DNA of 64,000 bases, from positions 47,021 through 111,020 of the forward strand of contig CACYTI010000004.1 of the NCBI GenBank assembly GCA_902777275.1. The letters run 5' to 3'. The notes under the pieces were generated by a model. That model was not told the DNA's origin. It saw only the letters and a program-made list of their open reading frames with translations, and made no database searches. The position numbers were made by a program, and so were the translations under genes. How positions within the stretch are numbered: position 1 is the stretch's first letter; each line of letters starts with the position of its first letter. Origin of the DNA: an uncultured Ruminococcus sp. (GTDB taxonomy: Bacteria; Bacillota; Clostridia; Oscillospirales; Acutalibacteraceae). Of this stretch, positions 24,079 through 32,365 are shown in pieces.

Positions 24079-25580
24079 ACTGGTGCGCCGCACGTCTCCA
24101 AAACTGAACACGGAGCCTGTTGATTCAGAACTGCGTTTTCGGTGGCTTTCAGGGTGACTCTGTTATTATCGCCCGAATAGTTGAAGACCAGAATGAGCTT
24201 ATCGTCGTACAGATAGGCGGCGTTGAGGAACGTATCTATCAGGTAGGCGCGGAAAGCGTCGTCTTTGATATCTCCGCCGAGGAAGCGTTCGAGGAACCAG
24301 ACTATTGCGTCGCGGTCAAGCTCGGGTTCGTTTATGATCTCTTTTGCGATTCCCTGATTCACGCGCTCGCGCTCCGCTTCAAGCTCCACGAGGCGGCTTT
24401 TTGTTGTGGGCGTGACGATCCCCTGCTCTATCGCCGCTAACAGGTTTGTGATAGCCCGCTCGACTTCTCTCTGTCTCGCTTCGAGCGCGCGGAGAACGCT
24501 GTCGTCTTTGAGCCTGCTCTGATACTCGATCACTTTGTCGGCTACGGTGTCGATGAAATTGTCTGTTGCGAGGATCCTCATTAACTCGCCGACCACAAGC
24601 TCCTCGACCCATTCTTTCCCGACGCGGTCTTTTTCGCATTTGTGCCGGCGTCTGCCGTTGCAGATGTAGTAATTGTACACCTTCCCCGACCGGCTTGTTC
24701 CTCCGTCGCCCGTCATCGGCTCGCCGCATTTGCCGCAAAACAGCTTGGCGGTGAGCAGAAAATACGTGTCGCGGGCGGCTGCGGGGGCTCTGTGGTGCCG
24801 CTCCAACAGTTTTTGGCACTTATCGAACACATCGCGCGTCACGATCGCGGGAATGCCGTTCTCAACCCGAATGTCCTTAAACTTGTAAACGCCGACGTAC
24901 TTCTCGTTTTGCAGGATACGGCGCAGGCTGCCTTTGTTGAAGGCTCCTCCGCGCGACGTCTTAAAACCATCGGCATTCAGGCGGGCGACGATATCCTTTC
25001 CCCGCTCCCCCGCCGCGTATTCTTCAAATATGCGCTTGACTATCGGCGCGGTGTCGGGGTCGATCTCGAAACGACCGTCGGGACCCTTTCGCAATCCGAG
25101 AACAGTCTGACCGAGCGTTTTCAGCTCAAGCGCGCTGTCGTAATTACCTCGCTTGATGTTCTGACTGAGGTTCTCGCTGTAATACTCGGCGTAGCCCTCC
25201 ATGACCGATTCCAAAATAATACCTTCGGGACCGTCGGGAATGCTCTCTTTGGCGTAGTAGAGCCGCACGCCGTTCTTTTTCAGCTTGTATTTGTACATAG
25301 CGGAGTCATAGCGGTTGCGGGCGAAGCGGTCTGTCTTCCAGAGAATGACCGCCTTGAAAACGCCGCGTTCGGAGTCGCGCAGCATTCGCTGAAAGTCGGG
25401 GCGTTTGTCCGTTCTGCCGGTCAGAGCCTTGTCAACGTACTCACCGACGACCGTGAAGCCGTTCTTCTTCGCGTAGGCGTGACATTCGCGGAGCTGCCCC
25501 TCAATGGATTCCTCGCGCTGACCGCTCGACGAATACCGCGCGTAGATCACGGCGGGAATGAAATTTTGTTGGTAGTTCAT
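24075..25580 (-). CDS. Large serine recombinase (prophage integrase)
   Basis: The ATG at 25580 (MNYQQNFIPAVIYARYSSSG) is chosen; it has GAAAGGAGC upstream. 501 residues. The N-terminal resolvase domain holds YARYSSS with the catalytic serine (~17) and the FARNRYD arginines; a Recombinase domain follows (~165-270), then a zinc-ribbon (FCGKCGEPM and a later YICNGRRRHKC) and a coiled-coil tail. It catalyses attP x attB integration and, with a directionality factor, excision. It sits at the left end of the prophage, as expected. I could not find matching core sites at both ends. Confidence 0.93.
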   Translation of the reverse strand: MNYQQNFIPAVIYARYSSSGQREESIEGQLRECHAYAKKNGFTVVGEYVDKALTGRTDKRPDFQRMLRDSERGVFKAVILWKTDRFARNRYDSAMYKYKLKKNGVRLYYAKESIPDGPEGIILESVMEGYAEYYSENLSQNIKRGNYDSALELKTLGQTVLGLRKGPDGRFEIDPDTAPIVKRIFEEYAAGERGKDIVARLNADGFKTSRGGAFNKGSLRRILQNEKYVGVYKFKDIRVENGIPAIVTRDVFDKCQKLLERHHRAPAAARDTYFLLTAKLFCGKCGEPMTGDGGTSRSGKVYNYYICNGRRRHKCEKDRVGKEWVEELVVGELMRILATDNFIDTVADKVIEYQSRLKDDSVLRALEARQREVERAITNLLAAIEQGIVTPTTKSRLVELEAERERVNQGIAKEIINEPELDRDAIVWFLERFLGGDIKDDAFRAYLIDTFLNAAYLYDDKLILVFNYSGDNNRVTLKATENAVLNQQAPCSVLETCGAPV

Positions 25581-25614
25581 AGTTTGCTCCTTTCTGAAAA
25601 AAGGCGCAAAAATT

Positions 25615-25650
25615 CCTTGTGTTTTTCGGATAAACCTTGAAAACACAAGG
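25615..25650. promoter_or_regulatory. Perfect 11-bp inverted repeat upstream of the recombinase gene
   Basis: CCTTGTGTTTT (25615-25625) and its exact complement (25640-25650) are 14 bases apart. It lies in the recombinase leader and overlaps the -35 of the plus-strand promoter at 25637. It may be an operator or an mRNA hairpin. Confidence 0.5.
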
Positions 25651-25665
25651 GATTTATGATACAAT
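25637..25665 (+). promoter_or_regulatory. Promoter reading away from the recombinase
   Basis: TTGAAA (25637-25642), 17 bases, TACAAT (25660-25665) with TGA before the -10. No gene follows on this strand; a terminator comes ~80 bases later. Confidence 0.6.
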
Positions 25666-25671
25666 GAATTT

Positions 25672-25750
25672 GCATTTGATTGCACCATTGCGCCCTGTGT
25701 GTGGTGGTAACCGCTCTGTCTTTGTGGGGACTTAGACAGGGCGGTTTTTA
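25672..25750 (+). ncRNA. Candidate ~80-nt prophage small RNA
   Basis: The plus-strand promoter ending at 25665 is followed by about 40 unstructured bases and a terminator: an 11-bp stem CCGCTCTGTCT (25711-25721) with 25734-25744, then TTTTTATTT. There is no start codon with a ribosome site. It is antisense to the leader of the recombinase mRNA, so control of integrase expression is possible. Confidence 0.45.
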
Positions 25751-25751
25751 T

Positions 25752-25979
25752 TTATGCTGCATTTGAATAATTGACAACAGCGATCTCGGTTAGGCTGTTT
25801 TTTAACTGTGAAACGATCTCCTCAATGCGTTTGACCGTTACACCGCTGTAAGAAACCTCTCCGCACTGTGAACATTTATTGCAGGGGACATTTTTAATAA
25901 TGACAATGCAGGAGCCTAAATCTTCCATATAGGTGGTCGTCCCCTGCTTCATCTCGCCTTTACAAAGAAAACAAGTCAT
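25752..25979 (-). CDS. YgiT/MqsA-type zinc-finger antitoxin
   Basis: 75 residues with two CxxC pairs (CFLCKG at the start and CNKCSQCGE near residue 33) and a short C-terminal helical part. This is the N-terminal zinc domain of MqsA/YgiT antitoxins without a full HTH domain. It follows the DUF4258 gene by one base, which is the usual toxin-antitoxin order for this pair. Confidence 0.8.
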   Translation of the reverse strand: MTCFLCKGEMKQGTTTYMEDLGSCIVIIKNVPCNKCSQCGEVSYSGVTVKRIEEIVSQLKNSLTEIAVVNYSNAA

Positions 25980-25980
25980 T

Positions 25981-26289
25981 TTACTTCTCCTTTCTTGTTT
26001 TGTGATCTGCTTCCCATCTGTCGGGATCAGGGTGATACGCGGTGATTATCCACAGATACTCCTCACTTAATCCGGCGACAACGTGGATCGGATTCCCGAT
26101 TTTGCATTCCAGTACAAGCGCAGATGGATATGGATAGTCATTGGGATAATCCTCAATGATTTCACCGTTTTGTATGCAGGTTTTGATTTCTTCATATCGA
26201 ATGCCGCGCTCTACCAGTTTTTTGTAGCAGTGGTCGGTGATTTGTATGGTTTCATCAAAACATAGTTTGCGTAAATCGCATATATTCAT
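25981..26289 (-). CDS. DUF4258 putative toxin
   Basis: 102 residues with the DUF4258 pattern: TDHCYKKLVERGIRYEEIKTC near residue 18 (the conserved H and R/G/I spacing), ENP-like region replaced by GNPIHVV near 68, and IITAYHPDPDRWE near the end, all typical. The fold is RelE/BrnT-like, and members pair with YgiT antitoxins. RNA cleavage is expected of the family, not shown here. It probably stabilises the prophage. Confidence 0.8.
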   Translation of the reverse strand: MNICDLRKLCFDETIQITDHCYKKLVERGIRYEEIKTCIQNGEIIEDYPNDYPYPSALVLECKIGNPIHVVAGLSEEYLWIITAYHPDPDRWEADHKTRKEK

Positions 26290-26325
26290 TCGCGGCTTTT
26301 TCTCCTTTACACGCGGTTAAATATG

Positions 26326-26874
26326 TTATTGTTTTGTCAGTCCGGCAATGTTGGCAATAATGTAAATGACGACCAGCGCCGCGCCTACTATAACCCAGAA
26401 TTTCCAGTTTTTGTAAAATGGTTTTTTTACATTGGCAGGTTGTTGAGTTGCTGAGGTCTCTGCGACCGGTGTCTGCGCTGTGGGGGCGGAAGTCTCCGTA
26501 TCGGTCGATTTTTCGTTGGAAGCGGTTTTATTCTTTACCAGTAATTCAACACGAGCGTAATAAATCGTCTTGCTTTCCTCGTTTTCGAATTTGTCTATGA
26601 ATAAATCCGTAAATCCGATAATACGGTCTTTGTTTGCCAAGACATAATCGGCATCTTTTTTATGAAGATTGCCAATATCCAAGCCGTTTGCAGTAACCGA
26701 AATCGCTGGTTCTCCTTTGTAATCGTACTGCTCAATTCCGACATTGATTGCCTTGCCACTTTGTTTTTGCTCCAAAATCTTTTTCAGATTCTTTTGTCTG
26801 TTGTTAAACGTTACGCCAGCGACTTTGAAAGTTTCAACGTGCGAAACGCCTTTTTGCGGTGTAAGATTTGCCAT
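26326..26874 (-). CDS. HIRAN-domain protein with C-terminal membrane anchor
   Basis: 182 residues. The first ~110 match HIRAN (VAGVTFNNRQKNLKKIL, YARVELL), a domain that binds 3' ends of single-stranded DNA in helicases such as HLTF. A Thr/Ala-rich linker follows, then one membrane helix (FWVIVGAALVVIYIIANIAG) near the end. A tail-anchored HIRAN protein is odd: the domain would sit on the cytoplasmic face. In prophages it may act in superinfection exclusion. That is speculation. Confidence 0.75.
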   Translation of the reverse strand: MANLTPQKGVSHVETFKVAGVTFNNRQKNLKKILEQKQSGKAINVGIEQYDYKGEPAISVTANGLDIGNLHKKDADYVLANKDRIIGFTDLFIDKFENEESKTIYYARVELLVKNKTASNEKSTDTETSAPTAQTPVAETSATQQPANVKKPFYKNWKFWVIVGAALVVIYIIANIAGLTKQ

Positions 26875-26934
26875 GTTTAAGTACTCCTTTAAGTTTTTAT
26901 GTTTAAGATAATTAAATTTCCTACGCGTCTGTAG

Positions 26935-27288
26935 TCAGGCGCGTTTTTCTTTATTTTGTTCCTCAACAGCGGCAATACCCAGAAGAGTATCGACTGAATC
27001 TTGCCGATGTGGATTTTGCCGATAAGCAATAATTAATCGCTTTTCATGTTCGGAAAGATAAAAATCATTGGTTTGATTTGTCAATACCAATTCGCCAGTT
27101 ATCAGTGAAACAGGATTTATATGCAGTACCTTGGCAAGAGCTGAGATTTTATCACGGCGCATATTTGAAATAAAACCATCTTCCCATTTTTTTACAGTGC
27201 TTTTGCTCACACCTACAGCATTCCCTACCTCTTCCAATGTTAAATTTAATTCCGTTCTACGATTATGTAATAATTCACCAATATTCAT
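26935..27288 (-). CDS. Prophage XRE-family repressor (CI-like)
   Basis: Start ATG 27288 after GAGGTGCG. 117 residues: an HTH_3 domain (LTLEEVGNAVGVSKSTVKKWEDG) at residues ~15-40 and a short C-terminal helical part (SVDTLLGI). No peptidase domain, so induction is not by RecA self-cleavage. It is transcribed away from the Cro-like gene at 27447 and faces overlapping operators in the 160-base gap. It should bind there and keep early genes off. Confidence 0.88.
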   Translation of the reverse strand: MNIGELLHNRRTELNLTLEEVGNAVGVSKSTVKKWEDGFISNMRRDKISALAKVLHINPVSLITGELVLTNQTNDFYLSEHEKRLIIAYRQNPHRQDSVDTLLGIAAVEEQNKEKRA

Positions 27289-27315
27289 ATCGCACCTCAT
27301 AAATTTATTATTTAC

Positions 27316-27344
27316 AGTATATCATAGTAGTTTCTAAAATGCAA
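27316..27344 (-). promoter_or_regulatory. Repressor promoter (PRM-like)
   Basis: On the minus strand TTGCAT (27339-27344), 17 bases, TATACT (27316-27321). The TTTCTA operator half-site lies between the two boxes. Confidence 0.68.
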
Positions 27345-27383
27345 CTATTTTTTAGAAAAATTAAAAAAAGTTTCCAAAAAGTA

Positions 27384-27412
27384 TTGACGAATAAAAAGAA
27401 AAGTATTATAAT
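27384..27412 (+). promoter_or_regulatory. Early promoter (PR-like) with repressor operators
   Basis: TTGACG (27384-27389), 17 bases, TATAAT (27407-27412). Around it the sequence AGTTTC-y-AAA or its complement recurs near 27328, 27348, 27369, 27423 and again at 27658, as expected for an operator array shared by repressor and Cro-like protein. Confidence 0.7.
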
Positions 27413-27446
27413 ACAAGTATCCTAAAGGAAACAAAGAGGTGAACAA

Positions 27447-27659
27447 ATGAATATTTCAGAATTAAAAGCAGAAATGGCAAGAAAAGACATCACGATTCCT
27501 CAATTGGCGGACTCAATTTCTGTAAGTAAAAAGACGCTATATTCTCGCTTTAAAGGAGAAACAAGCTTCACTCAACCTGAAATTGTGGCAATAGCTAAAG
27601 CATTAAATTTAACAAACACCAAGATATTTGCTATTTTTTTTGCCGAAGAAGTTGCTTAA
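27447..27659 (+). CDS. Cro-like HTH protein
   Basis: 70 residues, almost all one HTH domain (ITIPQLADSISVSKKTLYSRFKG). It is the first gene of the early operon and starts after AAAGAGGTG. Its position opposite the repressor gene suggests the Cro role. Another operator half-site covers its stop codon. Confidence 0.85.
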   Translation: MNISELKAEMARKDITIPQLADSISVSKKTLYSRFKGETSFTQPEIVAIAKALNLTNTKIFAIFFAEEVA

Positions 27660-27692
27660 AGGAAACTAAGATCAGCGTAGGAGGTGAAGAGT

Positions 27693-27863
27693 TTGGAAAT
27701 CATCATAAGAGGCGAAACGAAAGAAATTACCGACTTTGTAGTGTCAGTACAAAGTCGGCGCGGTGATTCAAATATTGATTACGAAGCTCTCAAAAAGCGT
27801 CTTGAGAATGATATTTGCAAAGAAATAGAACAAACCTACCATTCTCCATTTACCCATTTGTGA
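27693..27863 (+). CDS. Small early phage protein (56 aa, TTG start)
   Basis: TTG 27693 stands 7 bases after GGAGGTGAA. The peptide begins MEIIIRGETKEITDFVVS, as do many small proteins placed right after Cro in Clostridia prophages. Function unknown. Confidence 0.6.
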   Translation: MEIIIRGETKEITDFVVSVQSRRGDSNIDYEALKKRLENDICKEIEQTYHSPFTHL

Positions 27864-27935
27864 TAAAGCAAATGAGAAAATGAAAACGATACCGTAACAG
27901 CCGAACAGTAGAAAACAGCATATGAGGTGAACGAC

Positions 27936-28142
27936 ATGAAGAAGCTAAAATTAGCCCTGTTTATGCGGGCATACCGCAATATGCGGCGATACATACGGTG
28001 GAGCGAGGACAAATACCGCTCCGAGTCGGACAAGCTCACGGCAAAAGCAGAATATGACGCGATCTTCGAGTTTATCGTGGATCAGGGATTGGAGGACGAA
28101 TACCTCGTTTGGCGAGCCGAGCTTGAAGAATCAGCCTCATAA
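27936..28142 (+). CDS. Small basic phage protein (68 aa)
   Basis: ATG 27936 lies 6 bases after GAGGTGA; the GTG within that site is not used. The product is helical and basic at its start (FMRAYRNMRRYIRW), with an acidic end. Not recognised. Confidence 0.6.
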   Translation: MKKLKLALFMRAYRNMRRYIRWSEDKYRSESDKLTAKAEYDAIFEFIVDQGLEDEYLVWRAELEESAS

Positions 28143-28248
28143 CCCCGACCGCGCAGGGGTTGACTATATCCGAGTTCATTGGAGTTCCTTCTAATTTAGC
28201 TTGCAGCGGGCGTGCGCGGCGCCCGCAAACCGACGAAAGGAGAAAGAT

Positions 28249-28419
28249 ATGCCGAAAGTAATAGTTGAGTCGCCGTTGCCGAACATCGAGATGTTGACGG
28301 AATATCAGCAGGACGCAATGTGCCGCACGATAATCGGCAGCATTCGGCGACTGCTTGAGGACGAGCGCAACCGCGCCGATTTTGAGCAGTGGAAGAAAGC
28401 AAGGAAACAAAAAACATGA
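28249..28419 (+). CDS. Small phage protein (56 aa)
   Basis: ATG 28249 after AAAGGAGAAAG. Helical, with a charged C-terminus. It overlaps the next gene by 4 bases, so the two are coupled. Not recognised. Confidence 0.6.
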   Translation: MPKVIVESPLPNIEMLTEYQQDAMCRTIIGSIRRLLEDERNRADFEQWKKARKQKT

Positions 28420-28598
28420 AAAAATGCACCAGAAACGGCGTGCTGTGCGCCCACCGGCGGGGCATTAACAGCAACGATCAAAACGCAGTGAATATCTGCA
28501 ATTACATATTGGACACAGGAAAAAAACGCGGCTGCCCTGTGGGAGCGAAATGCGTACACTGGACAGCCGGCAACAAGAAAAGGAGAACAAAAACATGA
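28416..28598 (+). CDS. Cysteine-containing small phage protein (60 aa)
   Basis: ATG 28416 overlaps the preceding stop. Five cysteines (positions ~4, 10, 29, 39, 45) with CPVGAKC spacing suggest a metal-binding knuckle. It resembles small conserved proteins of Clostridia phages with a CxxGxxC pattern. Function unknown. Confidence 0.6.
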   Translation: MKKCTRNGVLCAHRRGINSNDQNAVNICNYILDTGKKRGCPVGAKCVHWTAGNKKRRTKT

Positions 28599-28708
28599 GA
28601 ACACAAACAATCAAGGGCAAACAGAAAAACGGCCGCCCCGTTTTGTACGGCAGCGGCAACAGTTTTCAGCGGGAGATCAACGACGGAATAACCATGAAGG
28701 CAAGATGA
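28595..28708 (+). CDS. Very small basic phage protein (37 aa)
   Basis: ATG 28595 after AAAAGGAGAAC; overlaps both neighbours by 4 bases in an ATGA chain. Basic, glycine-rich. Kept because of the overlaps and ribosome site; no family known. Confidence 0.5.
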   Translation: MRTQTIKGKQKNGRPVLYGSGNSFQREINDGITMKAR

Positions 28709-28815
28709 ATCCGACATTTAGCTACAAGCTGGTTCGCTTTGTCAAGCGACTGTTCCAAGATATGGTGGATCAGATTTGCAAAACGATTACAATAGATTCC
28801 GTTCATGAGGAGTAA
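28705..28815 (+). CDS. Very small phage protein (36 aa)
   Basis: ATG overlaps the preceding TGA (ATGA). A helix with two aromatic residues and FVKRLFQDMVDQ. Its stop touches the next ATG. Not recognised. Confidence 0.5.
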   Translation: MNPTFSYKLVRFVKRLFQDMVDQICKTITIDSVHEE

Positions 28816-29303
28816 TGATGAACGCGAGGCAATTGAAAGCGGCTTTTTTCTATAAATCCACTGTTTTCAGCGACGACAAAAACGATTCGATTCCGCTCGG
28901 ATATATTTCAAGAGTGATTTATTATTTATCCGACAGCGGAAAACGTCACGCGAAGGGTGAGATCCAACCGTGGGATAAGAACAAAACTGCAGCAGTCGTT
29001 CCCTGCCGAAAAGTTCATTTTGTGAGTAATGAGCCAAAAAAAGAACTCCCGGTGAACGAGCTGAACGAACATACCGAGAAAATCAAAAATGCTTTTCTTA
29101 ATGTCCTTCCGGTGGTCGCCGTTATTCCAACAGTCGGCACGGTGGTGGGACATATAAAAGAAATCGTGTATTGGCGGACTAAAAAAGGCAATATACAGTG
29201 TTCGGCGGTCATTCTTGACACAAACTGTCCGGGCTGTACAGTGCAGGTGCGACTAAAGTACATAATGACTAAAGAAGAATATGAAAAAGAGAACGGCTGT
29301 TGA
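28815..29303 (+). CDS. Hypothetical phage protein (162 aa)
   Basis: The gene starts on the last base of the preceding stop. It has a lysine-rich central part and a C-terminal half with PTVGTVVGHIKEIVYWRTK and a CPGCTVQVRLKYI strand. I do not know the family. The order next to PcfK suggests a role in DNA metabolism or host take-over. Confidence 0.6.
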   Translation: MMNARQLKAAFFYKSTVFSDDKNDSIPLGYISRVIYYLSDSGKRHAKGEIQPWDKNKTAAVVPCRKVHFVSNEPKKELPVNELNEHTEKIKNAFLNVLPVVAVIPTVGTVVGHIKEIVYWRTKKGNIQCSAVILDTNCPGCTVQVRLKYIMTKEEYEKENGC

Positions 29304-29401
29304 GAGCGGGTTCTCAGCAGCCGAAGGTCAAAAAGCGCTTGTTTAAGCACAATTCGATTATATCATATTTGATTTGGTATATCAAGAGAAAGAGGTTAAA
29401 A

Positions 29402-29752
29402 ATGTCAGAAATAATTCAAAAAGCCATAACCCATATAGACGAGCAGGCTGAAAAGGCAAAAGACGCGCTGAGTAAAACCATAGCGCAATACATCATAGAT
29501 CACTGTCTGAGCAGCGACAAAAACGCACAACTCGCTCTTGACAGCGATAAAAGCCTGAAAAAATGTGCGACTCAGGTGAACGCCAACGCCCGAAAGCTCG
29601 CAACAGGCGGCTGCGCCGTTGTAGAAGACAGCGTGGTTTGGCGATGGGTCAGAGAATACTTCGGATTTGAAGAATTGCAGTCGAATGCACAAACAGCGGC
29701 TAATACACAAACAGCGGCTTCGGGTCCGATCTCATTGTTGGATTATATGTGA
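29402..29752 (+). CDS. PcfK-like protein
   Basis: 116 residues, beginning MSEIIQKAITHIDEQAEK. The central helix with CATQVNANARKLA and GCAVVEDSVVWRWVREYFG is the core of the PcfK-like family, always found next to PcfJ in Firmicutes plasmids and prophages. The biochemical role is not established. Its C-terminal tail carries a repeated ANTQTAAS-type sequence before ISLLDYM. AAAGAGGT precedes ATG. Confidence 0.82.
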   Translation: MSEIIQKAITHIDEQAEKAKDALSKTIAQYIIDHCLSSDKNAQLALDSDKSLKKCATQVNANARKLATGGCAVVEDSVVWRWVREYFGFEELQSNAQTAANTQTAASGPISLLDYM

Positions 29753-29759
29753 GGCGGCT

Positions 29760-31394
29760 ATGGATGTTTTATCGTTGACTCCAAAGCTCCCCGATGATTT
29801 TATATCATTATGCAACGGTCTGTTTTCGTGGAGCGGGTATCTTTTTGTGTGGAGAGACGTAAGCGGCATAAAAACCGCTTACTGCACCGAGTGCGGAAAC
29901 GAGATGATTATAGATATTAATGCAATGAAAACCGTGACGCCAAAAGACAGGATCCTTTACGGCAAACGTCACAATCAGTTTTGTAATTGTCCGAAATGCG
30001 GTAAATCGGTGATATACAAGGATAAAAACCGTGGTCGCGGTAAGCTTTGGGAAGAAAACTATCTGTACTATTTTCAGGCATTGCCCGACGGCGGTATGGT
30101 TTTAAGAACATTCTATCTTCATAAGAGCTTCGAATGGCAGATCAAGGACGTTGAAGTTGAATACTCCGAACACCACCGAGTCTATTTTTATCAAGGCAGT
30201 TGGTACCGATACAGACGGTACCCCAAAGGAGGGAGTCCGTACTTCGCGTTTTGCAGCTGGTACAACGCAGATATAGCGGAAAAAGCGTTTTATTGGCAGG
30301 AAATAGAAAGACTTAATACGCCTACTCCGTGGGCGGGACGAATGTACAGTTCGTTTCACGGTGAAATTGCATATGCGATACATAATGATGTTTTTAAAGG
30401 TGACTTCCGTTATTCCTGTCTTGAGGAGTATTTGAAAACGGAAAACAGAAGTTTTTATAATTCACCTTTGCTAACAGTCGTTGAATACTTGGCCCGGTTT
30501 CAGAAGAACCCGGGATTAACAGAGAAAATGGCAAAGCAAGGTTTCATGGCTTTTCTGCACAGTTCATTTTATCTAAAAGCCCGCAACGGTATTTTTAACT
30601 GGAACAAGCCTGATGTTTATTCATCACTCGGATTAAGCAAGGGTACAGTACGCAAGCTTGAAAAGCCCACGGCAAAGCAGCTGTTCAGGTGCCAGCTCAA
30701 CGAAGTATACGGACTGACACCGCAAAACGCTGATTATATCATAAAGAATTCAATACACGACGAAACAGATATTAAAGCTTGGGCGGGAAGACTTAAAAAA
30801 GAAAGGCCGGCAAACATCAATAAGTTGATCAAGTACTATCGCAAGCAGAAAATAACGTTTTTTCAGGATTACACCGATTATATTCGACAACTTGAACAGT
30901 TGGGAATGCCGGTAGAAGAAAACAGATTTCCGCATAATTTCAAAGCTGCTCATGACGCGCTGACAGTGGAGATTCAACGCAGAGCGATGAAGAAAAAGCT
31001 CGATGCCGCGCGGCGTGAACAAAAGAAATTTGAAGAAAAATATAAGGAACTGCTTGATCGTCTGATGTTCGAAGATGAAAAGCTGATTGTTCGTCCCGCG
31101 CGCGGTGATGAAGAACTCTTACAGGAATCAAACGCGTTATCTCACTGCGTGTATAGCAACTACCGAGAGTTATATCGTAATCTACAAACAATTATTTGTG
31201 TTATCCGCAAAAAAGACTCACCGGAAGTTCCTTTTTATACGTTGGAAATAAATCCCTCGTATACACGTGTAATCCAGTGCCGTGGTAAAGGTAACTGCGG
31301 AACCACACCGGAGGTTGAAGCTTTCAAAAACAAATGGTTCCGATTCATTCAGTCAAATCACAAGGAGGAGAAACAATGTCGGAAAACAGCATAA
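29760..31394 (+). CDS. PcfJ-domain protein
   Basis: ATG 29760 follows GAGGCGGCT and lies 7 bases after PcfK. 544 residues. A CxxC zinc-finger-like pair (CTECGNEM, CPKCGKSVIY) lies near residues 42-85, then a long all-helical region and the PcfJ C-terminal block (ESNALSHCVYSNY, FYTLEINPSYTRVIQCRGKGN). PcfJ is named from the conjugative plasmid pCF10, but here conjugation genes are absent. Possibly a replication or DNA-modifying accessory factor. The end overlaps the start of the DUF3102 gene by 19 bases. Confidence 0.85.
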   Translation: MDVLSLTPKLPDDFISLCNGLFSWSGYLFVWRDVSGIKTAYCTECGNEMIIDINAMKTVTPKDRILYGKRHNQFCNCPKCGKSVIYKDKNRGRGKLWEENYLYYFQALPDGGMVLRTFYLHKSFEWQIKDVEVEYSEHHRVYFYQGSWYRYRRYPKGGSPYFAFCSWYNADIAEKAFYWQEIERLNTPTPWAGRMYSSFHGEIAYAIHNDVFKGDFRYSCLEEYLKTENRSFYNSPLLTVVEYLARFQKNPGLTEKMAKQGFMAFLHSSFYLKARNGIFNWNKPDVYSSLGLSKGTVRKLEKPTAKQLFRCQLNEVYGLTPQNADYIIKNSIHDETDIKAWAGRLKKERPANINKLIKYYRKQKITFFQDYTDYIRQLEQLGMPVEENRFPHNFKAAHDALTVEIQRRAMKKKLDAARREQKKFEEKYKELLDRLMFEDEKLIVRPARGDEELLQESNALSHCVYSNYRELYRNLQTIICVIRKKDSPEVPFYTLEINPSYTRVIQCRGKGNCGTTPEVEAFKNKWFRFIQSNHKEEKQCRKTA

Positions 31395-32365
31395 TGACTC
31401 TCGCTGACTTTAATATCGGCGAAATAACCGCCGAAACAGCGGCGGCAATAGAAATACATAACAGTATAATCGGCGCAATGCGCGACGCGGCAGGCGCGAT
31501 GGTAGAGCTTTGCAAAAATCTTAAACAAATGCGAGACAGCGGGCAATACAAATCGCTTGGCTTTGAAAAATTCGAGGATTACACGGAGCAGGCGTGTCAC
31601 ATAAAAAAGCGTCAGGCTTATAACTACATTCAAACCTATGAGCGGCTCGGCGATACGGTTTTGCAGTCAAACGCAAATCTCGGTATAACCAAGCTTCAAC
31701 TGTTGACCGAGGTTTGCGCCGTTGATCGCGAAGATTTTTTGGAGCAAAACGATTTGGAAGGCATGAGCGTACCCGAAATCAAGAAGCTGATTGCCGAAAG
31801 CAAGGGCTTTTCCAAGCAGCTCGATCTGTTTAAGGCGGAAGATGAACGTCAAAAGCAGGAAATCGAGCGTTTAGAGGAAGAAAACAAATCCTTGCGGGAA
31901 CGTCCCGTTGAGGTGGCGGTGCAGCAGCCGACACCGGAGGAAATCGACGCAGCCGTTGCGGAAAAAACAAAAGCTTTGGAGAATTCTTATAAGGAAAAGC
32001 TGAAAAAAGCAAAGGAAAGCGAACGAAAAAAAGCCGAAAAAGATAAGCAAAAAGCAATCGAAGAGGCACGCTCAGCGGCAAAGAAGGATGTTGAAGCCAA
32101 GTATAAAGCGCAGATCGAATCAGCGGAAAAAGAAAAAGCCGAAGCGTTGAAGCGCGCCGAGATCGCCGCCGCCAAGCTCGATAAAAACGCCGATAAGGAT
32201 TTGGTTACGGCGAGCTTGTATTTCGGAGAAGCTCAGTCGCAGCTTGATAAGTTTGAAGCAGCGGCAAACAAAATAATGCTTGAGGATCCCGACAAAGGCG
32301 CGAAACTCAAAAAAGTTGCCGCTGATTTTCTTGTCAATTATATTGAAAGGCTCGGGAGGCAGTAA
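31376..32365 (+). CDS. DUF3102-like coiled-coil protein
   Basis: ATG 31376 after AAGGAGGAG. 329 residues. The N-terminal ~110 match DUF3102 (a KNLKQMRDSGQYK block and a KRQAYNYIQTYERLG helix), a putative DNA-binding domain. Residues ~150-270 are an alanine/lysine/glutamate coiled coil. The end is a short globular domain (LVNYIERLG). These proteins are frequent in Firmicutes mobile elements, possibly partition-like. The stop overlaps the next start. Confidence 0.75.
   Translation: MSENSIMTLADFNIGEITAETAAAIEIHNSIIGAMRDAAGAMVELCKNLKQMRDSGQYKSLGFEKFEDYTEQACHIKKRQAYNYIQTYERLGDTVLQSNANLGITKLQLLTEVCAVDREDFLEQNDLEGMSVPEIKKLIAESKGFSKQLDLFKAEDERQKQEIERLEEENKSLRERPVEVAVQQPTPEEIDAAVAEKTKALENSYKEKLKKAKESERKKAEKDKQKAIEEARSAAKKDVEAKYKAQIESAEKEKAEALKRAEIAAAKLDKNADKDLVTASLYFGEAQSQLDKFEAAANKIMLEDPDKGAKLKKVAADFLVNYIERLGRQ

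Noticed and set aside
24642-25640. 332-codon plus-strand frame opposite the recombinase
   Set aside because: Antisense shadow of a GC-rich real gene; product shows no domain.
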